A stretch of DNA of 15,285 nucleotides from Faecalibacterium sp. (GCA_017483235.1 JAFULE010000213.1:1-15285); one strand, 5' to 3'; shown: positions 7,033 to 14,126, numbered from the stretch's first letter. The notes: a model not told the origin generated them from the letters alone. Translations and numbers: made by a program.

Positions 7033-7055
7033 AGATTATTGTTTTGCGATAATTT
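7033..7055. repeat. Second, imperfect copy of the inverted repeat (operator candidate 2)
   Basis: ATTATTG (7035-7041), 5 bases, CGATAAT (7047-7053), with partial extension of the arms outward. It matches copy 1 in arm sequence and spacer length, with one mismatch. Centres are about 44 bp apart, close to four helical turns. It lies just downstream of the expected transcription start. Confidence 0.5.
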
Positions 7056-7078
7056 CAATCGAGAAAGGAGCGTTTGCC

Positions 7079-8062
7079 ATGCGCAGCAAGCTGCTTTATC
7101 CCCTGCTGGCGGCCGAAGCCGCCGGGTGCGCGGCTCTGGCCGTATTCCTGACTCATCACCTTACTGCCGGCGCTACGGCCTTTACTGCACTGCTCAGCTT
7201 TCCTTTTGCGCCCATCGGCAACGGCCTGCGGGCATTGTCACTGCTGGGCGGGGCGGGTAATCTGGCTGCATGGGGCATTTACCTGCTTGTTTGCCTTGCG
7301 CCGGCTGCCCTGCTGGCAGTGCAGCTGCGCCGCAAAACCGCCGGCAAAGAGGGCTGGCTGCTGGCGCTGCTTTCGGGGCTTTTGTTTGTTACGATGTATT
7401 ACTGCATCAACCCCGGGCTTTTGAGCCGCTGGTTTCTCGGCCCGGCGGGGTTAGCCACCACCCGGGCCACCTGCTGCACGGCAGTATGGCTGTGCCTGCT
7501 GGCATGGGCCGTGCTGCGGCTGCTGGGCCGGCTGCCCGACCTGCACACCCTGCGCCTGCAAACATGGCTGACCGGTCTGCTGCTGGCGCTGGATGTCAGC
7601 CTTGTGGCCGGGGTGTTCGGGGTACAGCTGTACGGGCTGCTGGACAAGCTGAAGACCTTTGCTGCCGCCAACACCGCCCTGACCACCGGCGCCCGGCTGC
7701 CCACCCAGACCTTTCTGGTGCTGCACGCATTGGTGGATGCCGCGCCCGCCCTGCTTCTGGTGTGGGTCATTCACCGGGCAATGGACCTTTTGCAAACGGC
7801 AAAGGCTGATCCGTACAGTGACGAGACCCTTGCCGCTGCCCACCGCCTTGCCGCCGCCTGCAAGGGCGTGGTGATCTTCTGTGTACTTGGTCAGCTTCTG
7901 TTTGCGGTGGCGCAGCTGGCCTTTGCCGGAGTGCTGTATCAGATCGACTCGAACCTGAGCCTGCCGGTGGACGTGCTGGCCATGACCATCGCCGCCATGC
8001 TGTGGGCCCGCTGGGTGGCCGAAAGCAAGGCGCTGAAGGACGAAAACGAGGGCTTTATTTAA
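7079..8062 (+). CDS. Polytopic membrane protein with a DUF2975-like C-terminal half
   Basis: A 327-aa integral membrane protein of unknown function. I count about eight hydrophobic segments, near residues 5-25, 60-80, 92-110, 130-150, 160-182, 212-232, 258-288 and 293-313. The last half resembles DUF2975: a pre-helix segment like PYSDETLAAAHRLA (245-258) and an ending like LKDENEGFI, as in typical DUF2975 tails (...EENDLTI). DUF2975 proteins are usually about 160 aa with four helices, so this one carries an extra N-terminal four-helix half. Many family members sit directly before a small HTH_26 protein, as here. The ATG at 7079 follows AAAGGAG by 8 bp; an upstream ATA/ATT-rich extension in frame overlaps the promoter and is not real. 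It is the first gene of a three-gene operon. Confidence 0.75.
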   Translation: MRSKLLYPLLAAEAAGCAALAVFLTHHLTAGATAFTALLSFPFAPIGNGLRALSLLGGAGNLAAWGIYLLVCLAPAALLAVQLRRKTAGKEGWLLALLSGLLFVTMYYCINPGLLSRWFLGPAGLATTRATCCTAVWLCLLAWAVLRLLGRLPDLHTLRLQTWLTGLLLALDVSLVAGVFGVQLYGLLDKLKTFAAANTALTTGARLPTQTFLVLHALVDAAPALLLVWVIHRAMDLLQTAKADPYSDETLAAAHRLAAACKGVVIFCVLGQLLFAVAQLAFAGVLYQIDSNLSLPVDVLAMTIAAMLWARWVAESKALKDENEGFI

Positions 8063-8077
8063 GGGAGGTGAGCCGCC

Positions 8078-8308
8078 ATGGCGATCCGGATCTGTCTGGA
8101 TCAGATCTTAAAGCAGCGGGGCATGACCTCGAAGGAGCTGTGCGCCAAGGTGGGCATCACCGAGGCCAACCTGTCCATTCTGCGCAGCGGAAAAGCCAAG
8201 GGCGTACGGTTCAATACCATCAACCGCATCTGCTACTTTCTGCAGTGCGATGTGGGCGACATTCTGAAATTTGACGGCAATCTGGAGGACAGCGATGAAG
8301 ATGCGTAA
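8078..8308 (+). CDS. Small Cro/C1-type HTH transcriptional regulator (HTH_26, YozG-like)
   Basis: A 76-aa DNA-binding protein made almost wholly of a helix-turn-helix domain. Residues 6-14 form the first helix, KELCAKVGI (19-27) the second, and TEANLSILRSGKAKG (28-42) the recognition helix and following turn. INRICYFLQCDVGDIL (48-63) is the characteristic last helix and GDIL ending of this family, and the tail is acidic. It has no sensor domain, so it probably responds through a partner, plausibly the membrane protein encoded 15 bp upstream. An excellent AGGGAGGTGA precedes the ATG. The 3' end overlaps the lipoprotein gene by 14 nt. It is a good candidate for binding the repeats at 6989-7055 (inference). 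Confidence 0.88.
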   Translation: MAIRICLDQILKQRGMTSKELCAKVGITEANLSILRSGKAKGVRFNTINRICYFLQCDVGDILKFDGNLEDSDEDA

Positions 8309-9410
8309 TCAAATTCTGCGCCGCCTGTTTGCAGCGGCGGTGTGCGCGGGGCTTTGTGCCGCGCTGTGCGGGTGCAGCCTTTCGCTGGCAGTACCCGAGG
8401 GGGACCAGCGGAACGCCGATCCCCACGAGGATAAAATGATCGGGGTATACATCACCCGGGAACATCTGGATCTGTTTGACCACGAAGCCTGGCTGGAAGA
8501 CAACCTGAACCTCTTTACCGGCATCGGTGAAAACTCCACCATGCTTTGGGATGCCGAACGTTACAGCCAGCGGCTGTACGCCCAGCTGGTGGAAGACGAG
8601 CACGGGGTAAAACGCGTGCTGGATTTTCCCGGTGTGGAGGGCTGGATGATGGTGGATAACCCGGACAGCCTTACCGTGACCGATGAGGAAGGGCAGCTGC
8701 GTACCGAGCCCCTTTGGACCGACCGGGATGACATGAGCAACCGGCACACCAACATGCACGTGAAGGACGACACCACCGAGCTTTCCATTGAGGGTACCAT
8801 CTACACCCCGCTGGGGCAGGGCGGCTGGGAGGAAGTGACCGACGCCGACACCGGAAACACCGTGCGGCTGAACGCCTACTACCTGAACCCGGTGTACATC
8901 GATCAGGACGGCAACGTGTATCTGGTGCAGGGCAACGGCATGAGCACCAACACCGACAGCGACTGGGAGGGCAGCCAATGCAGCTTCAGCATTGGGCAGG
9001 ACAACCGCACCGCCATCAACGGCGAAACCGTCACCTCGGAATCGGTGAAATATGAGGTGCATTTCTACGCCCTGTGGGTGGCCGAACGCTACCGCTTTGT
9101 GCAGCTGGACGCCGAGGGGCAGTTTATCCGGGCCGATGAATTTGAGCCCGACGCCCTGCCCGAAACCCTGCCGGTGGAAAGCGCCGCCGACTGTATTCTG
9201 CTGGAGCGGTATTACACCGACAACAACGACGCCGCACAGGTGCACCGGGTGGCCCTGAGCCGGGGCAGCAACTTTATGGTGCCCACCGGCGATCAGGACG
9301 ACATCTACCACAGCCACACCTACAACGACGAGCCCCGGCTGTATCTGCCGGTGCTGCAGCCAAACGGCAGCTTCAAGCACCAGCAGCTGACCTTAAGTTT
9401 AAGCAAGTGA
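8295..9410 (+). CDS. Acidic lipoprotein of unknown function
   Basis: A 371-aa exported protein with no domain I can name. The N-terminus is a lipoprotein signal peptide: basic MKMRNQILRR, a hydrophobic stretch rich in Ala/Cys/Leu, and lipobox Leu24-Cys25-Gly26-Cys27. Cys27 would be lipidated, anchoring the protein outside the membrane. The mature part is Asp/Glu-rich, has no further membrane segments and looks beta-rich. The segment MIGVYITREHLDLFD, soon after the anchor, resembles uncharacterised clostridial lipoproteins (from memory, uncertain). The start is set by GGAGG (8284-8288) 6 bp before ATG 8295. An in-frame ATG at 8271 would add residues before the signal peptide and lacks a ribosome binding site. 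It overlaps the HTH gene by 14 nt, implying translational coupling. A terminator follows at 9422. Confidence 0.75.
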   Translation: MKMRNQILRRLFAAAVCAGLCAALCGCSLSLAVPEGDQRNADPHEDKMIGVYITREHLDLFDHEAWLEDNLNLFTGIGENSTMLWDAERYSQRLYAQLVEDEHGVKRVLDFPGVEGWMMVDNPDSLTVTDEEGQLRTEPLWTDRDDMSNRHTNMHVKDDTTELSIEGTIYTPLGQGGWEEVTDADTGNTVRLNAYYLNPVYIDQDGNVYLVQGNGMSTNTDSDWEGSQCSFSIGQDNRTAINGETVTSESVKYEVHFYALWVAERYRFVQLDAEGQFIRADEFEPDALPETLPVESAADCILLERYYTDNNDAAQVHRVALSRGSNFMVPTGDQDDIYHSHTYNDEPRLYLPVLQPNGSFKHQQLTLSLSK

Positions 9411-9421
9411 TTCATCCCCTG

Positions 9422-9453
9422 CCGGGCGGCCCAAAAGGCTGCCCGGTTTTTTT
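9422..9453 (+). terminator. Intrinsic terminator of the membrane protein/HTH/lipoprotein operon
   Basis: A 10-bp stem with one G-T wobble, CCGGGCGGCC (9422-9431) with GGCTGCCCGG (9437-9446), has a 5-nt loop and seven T (9447-9453). It begins 11 bp after the lipoprotein stop codon. Confidence 0.92.
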
Positions 9454-9462
9454 ATGCTTTTC

Positions 9463-9491
9463 TTTTCAGGCAGGGGCAGTTGTGGTATACT
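9463..9491 (+). promoter_or_regulatory. Sigma-A-type promoter for nadE
   Basis: TTTTCA (9463-9468), a 17-bp spacer and TATACT (9486-9491), just after the previous operon's terminator. The leader of about 65 nt holds a small 5-bp hairpin (9512-9525). I recognise no riboswitch in it. Confidence 0.6.
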
Positions 9492-9564
9492 ATGCTCAGA
9501 ATGGATGTTTGCGGGCATTGGCCCGGTTCTTTTACATTTCTGACAGAAAAGGATGGTACCTGTT

Positions 9565-11490
9565 ATGCAGCATGGTTTTATCAAGGCCGCTGCGGTCAGC
9601 TGCCCGGTGCGGGTGGCCGACTGCAATTACAACGCCGAACAGATCATCAAAGAGCTGTACCGCTGTGCCGACGACGGGGTGCAGCTGGTGGTGTTCCCCC
9701 AGCTGTGCATCACCGGCGCAACCTGCGGCGATCTGGTGCTGCAGCGCACCCTGCAGCAGGGCGCAGTCAGCGCGCTGGACAAGATCCTTGCCGCCGGCGA
9801 GGCGCTGGATCTGGTGGCCGTGGTGGGCCTGCCGGTGGCGGTGAACGGACTGCTGTATAACTGTGCGGCGGTCATCAGCAAGGGCGGCCTGCTGGGCGTG
9901 GTGCCCAAGGCCCGGCTGACCGCCGAAGAACAGCGCTGGTATGCCCCCGCCCCCGATGAGCTGCAGTGGCTGACCCTGTGCGGGCAGGAGGCAAACTTCG
10001 GCACCGATCAGCTGTTCCGCTGCGAAGAAATGCCCGAGTTGATTCTGGCGGTGGAACTGGGCGAGGATGCCGCCGGGGTGTATGCACCCGCCAATGACCA
10101 CGCACTGGCCGGCGCCACCGTGATCGCCAATCTGTCGGCCAGTGCCGAGATCGTGGGCCGCGCTGCAGCCCGCCGCCAGCTGGCCGAAAGCCAATCGGCC
10201 CGGCTGTGCTGCGCTTACCTGTGCGCCGAGACCGGCGCGGGCGAAAGCAGCACCGACATGGTGTTCGGCGGTCAGCAGCTGATCGCCGAGTGCGGCAAAC
10301 TGCTGGCCGAAGCCGCCCCCTTTGGCAGCGGCCGTGCGGTGACCGAGATCGACTGCCAGCGCATTGCCGCCGAGCGCGGCCGCGGCGGCTTTGGCACAGC
10401 TGCCGCCAACGAACACGCGGTGGAGCTGTTCAGCCTGAACGAGCGCCCCGTTGCCCTGACCCGGGCGGTGGACCCCGCCCCCTTTACCCCGGCTGACCCT
10501 GCCGAAGCCGCCGGACGGTACGAACTGATTTTGAACATTCAGGCCCGCGGCCTTGCCAAGCGGCTGGAGCATGCCCGCAGCAAAACCGCCGTGATCGGTA
10601 TTTCGGGCGGGTTGGACAGCTGCCTTGCCCTGCTGGTGGCCGCCCGCACCATGAAGCTGCTGGGCCGGCCTGCCGCCGACATTCTGGCGGTGACCATGCC
10701 CTGCTTTGGCACCACCCAGCGCACCCGCTCCAACGCCGAGGTGCTGTGCGAAGAGCTGGGGGTACGCTTCCGCGAGGTGCGCATTGCCAACACGGTGCGC
10801 AGCCACTTTGCCGACATCGGCCACGACGAGGTGACCACCGACGTTACCTTTGAAAACGCACAGGCCCGTGTGCGCACGCTGGAGCTGATGGATATTGCCA
10901 ACATGGAAAACGGCATGGTGATCGGCACCGGCGACCTTTCGGAGCTGGCACTGGGCTGGGCCACCTACAACGGCGACCACATGAGCATGTACGGCGTGAA
11001 CGGTGCCATTCCCAAAACGCTGGTGCGCCAGCTGGTGCGGTACGAGGCCGAGCGCTGCGGCAACGACACCCTGTGCCGGGTGCTGCTGGACATTGTGGAC
11101 ACCCCCGTTTCGCCCGAACTGCTGCCCGCCAACGATCAGGGCGAGATCGCCCAGAAAACCGAGGATCTGGTGGGCCCGTACGAGCTGCACGACTTCTACC
11201 TGTATTATGTGCTGCGGCACGGCTTTGCGCCGGATAAGATCTTCCGGCTGGCCAAACAGGCCTTTGCCGACCGCCCCGAGTATACCGATGCAGTGCTGTA
11301 CCGCTGGCTGCGCAACTTCTACTGGCGTTTCTTTGTGCAGCAGTTCAAGCGCAGCTGCCTGCCCGACGGCCCCAAGGTGGGCACGGTGGGGGTATCGCCC
11401 CGCGGCGGCCTGCAGATGCCCAGCGATGCTGCGGTGAACCTGTGGCTGGCCGAGCTGGACGATCTGAAAGCAGACCTTGGTCTGGAATAA
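9565..11490 (+). CDS. nadE: NAD(+) synthetase (NadE, two-domain type) with an apparently degenerate glutaminase domain
   Basis: A 641-aa cytoplasmic enzyme for the last step of NAD synthesis, the ATP-dependent amidation of deamido-NAD. The N-terminal carbon-nitrogen hydrolase (nitrilase) domain spans about residues 4-280, and the ATP-pyrophosphatase synthetase domain about 320-600. The synthetase P-loop SGGLDS is intact (347-352), as are the blocks GTGDLSE and ATYNGDHMSMYGVN. In the glutaminase domain the usual Glu-Lys-Cys triad is broken: Gln46 stands where FPELCITG has Glu, and Gly166 where VEICED has Cys, while Lys115 remains. Three or four residues are also missing after Lys115. The enzyme may therefore use free ammonia. 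The start is the ATG at 9565 (MQHGFIK is the usual family N-terminus). The ATG at 9553 abuts the AAAAGG ribosome binding site and is less likely. The nusG-II gene follows 9 bp downstream. Confidence 0.93.
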   Translation: MQHGFIKAAAVSCPVRVADCNYNAEQIIKELYRCADDGVQLVVFPQLCITGATCGDLVLQRTLQQGAVSALDKILAAGEALDLVAVVGLPVAVNGLLYNCAAVISKGGLLGVVPKARLTAEEQRWYAPAPDELQWLTLCGQEANFGTDQLFRCEEMPELILAVELGEDAAGVYAPANDHALAGATVIANLSASAEIVGRAAARRQLAESQSARLCCAYLCAETGAGESSTDMVFGGQQLIAECGKLLAEAAPFGSGRAVTEIDCQRIAAERGRGGFGTAAANEHAVELFSLNERPVALTRAVDPAPFTPADPAEAAGRYELILNIQARGLAKRLEHARSKTAVIGISGGLDSCLALLVAARTMKLLGRPAADILAVTMPCFGTTQRTRSNAEVLCEELGVRFREVRIANTVRSHFADIGHDEVTTDVTFENAQARVRTLELMDIANMENGMVIGTGDLSELALGWATYNGDHMSMYGVNGAIPKTLVRQLVRYEAERCGNDTLCRVLLDIVDTPVSPELLPANDQGEIAQKTEDLVGPYELHDFYLYYVLRHGFAPDKIFRLAKQAFADRPEYTDAVLYRWLRNFYWRFFVQQFKRSCLPDGPKVGTVGVSPRGGLQMPSDAAVNLWLAELDDLKADLGLE

Positions 11491-11499
11491 AGGAATTTC

Positions 11500-11862
11500 A
11501 TGAACAAAAACGCATTCAAACAAAATCTGATCTTTGCTGCCGTGGTGCTGCTGCTGGCCGCCGGGTTGTTTTTCTGGCGCTGGTATGCCGCGCAGCAGGC
11601 CGCCGGGCTGCCGGTAAAGGCGCAGCTGATCTATGGCGATGCCAGCACCGTGATGGACATTCCGCTGGACAAAGCCGGCCGCTACGATGTGGACACCGGC
11701 ATCTACACCATCCATCTGGAGGTGACCGACGGTGCCATCGCCTTTGTGGACAGCCCCTGCCCCGACCACATCTGCGAAAATTACGGCCGGCTTTCGGTGG
11801 AGGATCAGCAGGCGGTTTGCCTGCCCGCCAAAGCGGTGGTAATGATCGTGCCGGTGGAATAA
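11500..11862 (+). CDS. NusG domain II-containing membrane-anchored protein
   Basis: A 120-aa small protein with one N-terminal membrane segment (about residues 9-27, after basic MNKNAFK) and an extracytoplasmic NusG_II domain (about 37-118). The family hallmark is present: CPDHICENYGRL (87-98), then a spaced VCLPAK (106-111), with three conserved cysteines at 87, 92 and 107. The function of the family is unknown. Homologues often sit beside FMN-transfer (ApbE) or Gx-transporter genes, but none is seen here. AAAGGA 6 bp upstream sets the ATG. The gene begins 9 bp after nadE, so the two are co-transcribed. The bidirectional terminator at 11870 ends the operon. Confidence 0.88.
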   Translation: MNKNAFKQNLIFAAVVLLLAAGLFFWRWYAAQQAAGLPVKAQLIYGDASTVMDIPLDKAGRYDVDTGIYTIHLEVTDGAIAFVDSPCPDHICENYGRLSVEDQQAVCLPAKAVVMIVPVE

Positions 11863-11869
11863 GAAACAT

Positions 11870-11909
11870 AAAAAACCGCCCTGCCGGATAACCGACAGGA
11901 CGGTTTTTT
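11870..11909. terminator. Bidirectional terminator between the NusG-II gene and ydcF
   Basis: A long dyad with AAAAAACCG (11870-11878) and CGGTTTTTT (11901-11909) as outer arms and CCTG/CAGG plus CGG/CCG inside. There are two C-A mismatches and an ATAA loop (11888-11891). It has U-tracts in both directions and lies between two convergent stop codons. Confidence 0.88.
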
Positions 11910-11912
11910 ATT

Positions 11913-12734
11913 TCAGCGGAACAGCGCCGGCCTTGGCAGCACCGACACCAAGCCCACCAGTTTGCCCATCAGCCCGGTGTGGGGGCTTTTGAACACCCAG
12001 TAGTACACCAGTGCAAACACTTCGCGCACGTAGCAGGGCAGAATCTGGATGGGCGGCAGGGTCGCCGGCAGAGCCGCAAGGTCGGTGTAGCCCTCACCGG
12101 CAGCATAGCGGCCCGCCCGGTAACAGTGGAAGCCATTGGTGGTGTAGGCAAGCGGGGCATCGGGGCCAATGCCTTTTTCGGCCAACAGGGCAAGCGCAAA
12201 CCGGAAATTCTCCTGCGTGGAGGTGCTTTTGTCCTCACACAGAATCAATTCTTCCGGCACACCGCGGGCTGCCAGCCAGCGGCGCATGGCCTCGGCTTCG
12301 GGAATCTCCTCGCCCGGGCCCTGCCCGCCGCACACCACGAGCCAGGCATCCGGGTTCTGGTGATGATATTCCAGCGCTGCCTGCAGCCGGCACACCAGCA
12401 CTGCGCTGGGTGTTTCGCCATGCACCGCACAGCCCAGTACGATCAGGGCTTTTTCTTTTCCGGTGGGCTTAGCCGACACCTGCCCAAACAGGATCACCCC
12501 CAGCACCACAGCAAACAGCGCACAGCCCACCCCAGCCAGCCCCAGCAGCAGTTTACCGGGCAGCGTACCCAGCAGCCAGGGGTCGAGCCGCCGCCAGAAT
12601 ATCGTGTACACCACGCAGACCACCGCAGCCGCCCACACCAGAAAATTGCCGAAATTGTAGTTTGTGGTAAACGCATAGCGAACACTGAGTAGTACCAGCA
12701 CCGCCGAAAGCCCGCACAAAACGATTTGTTTCAT
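11913..12734 (-). CDS. YdcF/ElyC/SanA-family (DUF218) membrane protein
   Basis: A 273-aa protein with three N-terminal membrane helices (about residues 3-20, 30-47 and 60-84) and a DUF218 domain at about 93-240. Family blocks are ALIVLGCAV (96-104), a conserved VVCGGQG (132-138) followed by EEIPEAEAMRRWL, and STSTQENFRFAL (169-180). DUF218 proteins such as SanA and ElyC affect envelope integrity or lipid-carrier metabolism in other bacteria, but the chemistry is unsettled, so no symbol is given. AAAGGAG 7 bp upstream sets the ATG. It starts 24 bp after deoB and appears co-transcribed with it, although no functional link is obvious. Confidence 0.85.
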   Translation of the reverse strand: MKQIVLCGLSAVLVLLSVRYAFTTNYNFGNFLVWAAAVVCVVYTIFWRRLDPWLLGTLPGKLLLGLAGVGCALFAVVLGVILFGQVSAKPTGKEKALIVLGCAVHGETPSAVLVCRLQAALEYHHQNPDAWLVVCGGQGPGEEIPEAEAMRRWLAARGVPEELILCEDKSTSTQENFRFALALLAEKGIGPDAPLAYTTNGFHCYRAGRYAAGEGYTDLAALPATLPPIQILPCYVREVFALVYYWVFKSPHTGLMGKLVGLVSVLPRPALFR

Positions 12735-12758
12735 GGGCGTCTCCTTTATGTGGGCTGC

Positions 12759-13940
12759 TTATTTCTGCAGCTTGCCCCATACGCTTTCGCCGTCCAGCGC
12801 CTCTGCGGGCACAGCCAGCGCATCGCACACGGTGGCTGCAATGTGGCCAAAGCCCTGCAGGGTTCCAAGGTCTGTTCCCTGCCGGATTTCCGGGCCGCAA
12901 ATCAGCCATGGCACATATTCGCGGGTGTGGTCGGTGGTCTGGGTAAAGCCGGGGTCACAGCCGTGGTCGCCGGTGATCATCAGCACATCCCCCGGCTGCA
13001 TGGCGGGCACAAACTCTTCCAGGAACCGGTCAAATTCGGCGGTGGCGGCGGCATAGCCCGCTTTGTCGCGGCGATGGCCATACAGCATATCAAAGTCCAC
13101 CAGATTGATAAAGGCAAGACCCTCAAAATCACGGCTCTGCAGCTGTTGGGTCACCTGAATGCCATGGGTATTGCCGGTGGTTTTGATGCTTTCGGTCACG
13201 CCCTCGCCGTCAAAAATGTCGTAAATTTTGCCCACCGCGATCACATCCCGGCCTGCGGCTTTCAGCACATCCAGCATGGTGGCGCGGGGCGGCTTTAAGC
13301 TGTAATCGTGCCGGTTGGACGTACGCTTGAAGGTTTCGGCACTGTCGCCCACAAAGGGGCGGGCAATCACGCGGCCCACGCCCCACTCGTCGCCTTTCAG
13401 CATCTCGCGGGCAATCTCGCAGTAACGGTACAGTTCGGGCAACGGCACCAATGCCTCGTTGGCGGCAATCTGGAACACGCTGTCGGCACTGGTGTACACG
13501 ATCAGGGCATTTTCAGCCATGGCCTGCTCGCCGTAGTCCTTCAGCACCTGTGTACCGGAATAGGGCTTGTTGCACAGCACTTTTTTGCCGGTTTTTTCCT
13601 CAAATTGTGCGATCAGCTCGGGCGGGAAGCCTTCCGGGAAGGTGGGCAGCGCCTTGGGGCTGACAATGCCGCCGATCTCCCAATGGCCGATGGTGGTATC
13701 TTTGCCCATGCTTTGCTCCTGCAGGCGGGCAAAAGCACCCTCGGGCCGGGGGCATTTCACCCCCACTTCCACCCCGTCAACATTAAACAGGCCCAGCCGG
13801 TGCAGATTAGGGGTGACAAATTCGGGCTGTTCGGCAATGGATGCCAGCGTATTGGCCCCCACATCCCCAAACAGATCGGCATCCGGCTCGCAGCCAATGC
13901 CAAAGCTGTCCAGCACGATCAGGAATACACGTTTTGCCAT
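12759..13940 (-). CDS. deoB: Phosphopentomutase
   Basis: A 393-aa alkaline-phosphatase-superfamily enzyme converting (deoxy)ribose 1-phosphate to the 5-phosphate, the step after DeoD. The metal and phosphate sites are visible: IVLDSFGIG (8-16) with Asp11, the phosphorylated Thr in GKDTTIGHWE (79-88), VDFDMLYGH (281-289), GDHGCDP (324-330), and TDHTREYVP (336-344). The loop between DHGCDP and TDHTRE is about one residue longer than usual but keeps the ligands. Length is typical. I chose ATG 13940 because AAAGGAGG lies 10 bp upstream and the family N-terminus (MAKRVFLIVLDS) begins there. The frame is open a further 18 codons without support. It is followed by ydcF in the same transcript. Confidence 0.95.
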   Translation of the reverse strand: MAKRVFLIVLDSFGIGCEPDADLFGDVGANTLASIAEQPEFVTPNLHRLGLFNVDGVEVGVKCPRPEGAFARLQEQSMGKDTTIGHWEIGGIVSPKALPTFPEGFPPELIAQFEEKTGKKVLCNKPYSGTQVLKDYGEQAMAENALIVYTSADSVFQIAANEALVPLPELYRYCEIAREMLKGDEWGVGRVIARPFVGDSAETFKRTSNRHDYSLKPPRATMLDVLKAAGRDVIAVGKIYDIFDGEGVTESIKTTGNTHGIQVTQQLQSRDFEGLAFINLVDFDMLYGHRRDKAGYAAATAEFDRFLEEFVPAMQPGDVLMITGDHGCDPGFTQTTDHTREYVPWLICGPEIRQGTDLGTLQGFGHIAATVCDALAVPAEALDGESVWGKLQK

Positions 13941-13962
13941 AGGCTCAATACCTCCTTTTTTC

Positions 13963-13990
13963 AAAAACGCGGACTTTTTACAGGCCACGT
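13963..13990 (-). promoter_or_regulatory. Terminator-like hairpin in the deoB leader (possible attenuator)
   Basis: Minus-strand RNA ACGTGGCC (13983-13990) pairs with GTCCGCGT (13967-13974) at seven of eight positions, including one G-U, around an 8-nt loop. A T-run follows at once (13963-13967 in plus coordinates). It lies between the predicted promoter and the deoB ribosome binding site. The stem is modest. Confidence 0.3.
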
Positions 13991-14015
13991 ACATATTTTA
14001 TGGGTTACTGCTTTT

Positions 14016-14044
14016 ATTATAATCATTTTTTGTCTAAATGGCTA
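14016..14044 (-). promoter_or_regulatory. Probable promoter for deoB-ydcF
   Basis: On the minus strand, a perfect TATAAT (14016-14021) with a weak TAGCCA (14039-14044) at 17-bp spacing. This would leave a leader of about 70 nt. The weak -35 suggests the promoter may need help or control. Confidence 0.5.
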
Positions 14045-14097
14045 CCGGTGCCAAAACTTCCTGCAAAGATTTAAATATTTTTCACAAAAGCTTACTC

Positions 14098-14126
14098 TTG
14101 CGCACAGCCTACGGGAACACTATAAT
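14098..14126 (+). promoter_or_regulatory. Sigma-A-type promoter for pyk
   Basis: TTGCGC (14098-14103), a 17-bp spacer and a perfect TATAAT (14121-14126), giving a leader of about 80 nt. The last 8 bases of the spacer (GGGAACAC, 14113-14120) are one arm of an inverted repeat completed at 14169-14176. The 275-bp gap 13941-14215 otherwise holds only the deoB promoter and leader. Confidence 0.75.

Noticed and set aside
6995..7078. 28-codon N-terminal extension of the DUF2975-like protein
   Set aside because: It is read from promoter and operator sequence, begins with a non-ATG codon inside the -35 box and has no ribosome binding site. ATG 7079 has AAAGGAG.
9492..9564. Riboswitch or attenuator in the nadE leader
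   Set aside because: There is only a 5-bp hairpin (9512-9525) followed by GTTCTTTT. It is too small, with no match to a known NAD-sensing RNA, to call.
9532..11769. A 745-codon open frame on the minus strand through nadE
   Set aside because: It is antisense to an unmistakable NadE. Its translation is rich in Gly, His, Gln and Ala in the way shadow frames of GC-rich genes are, and it has no ribosome binding site or family motif.
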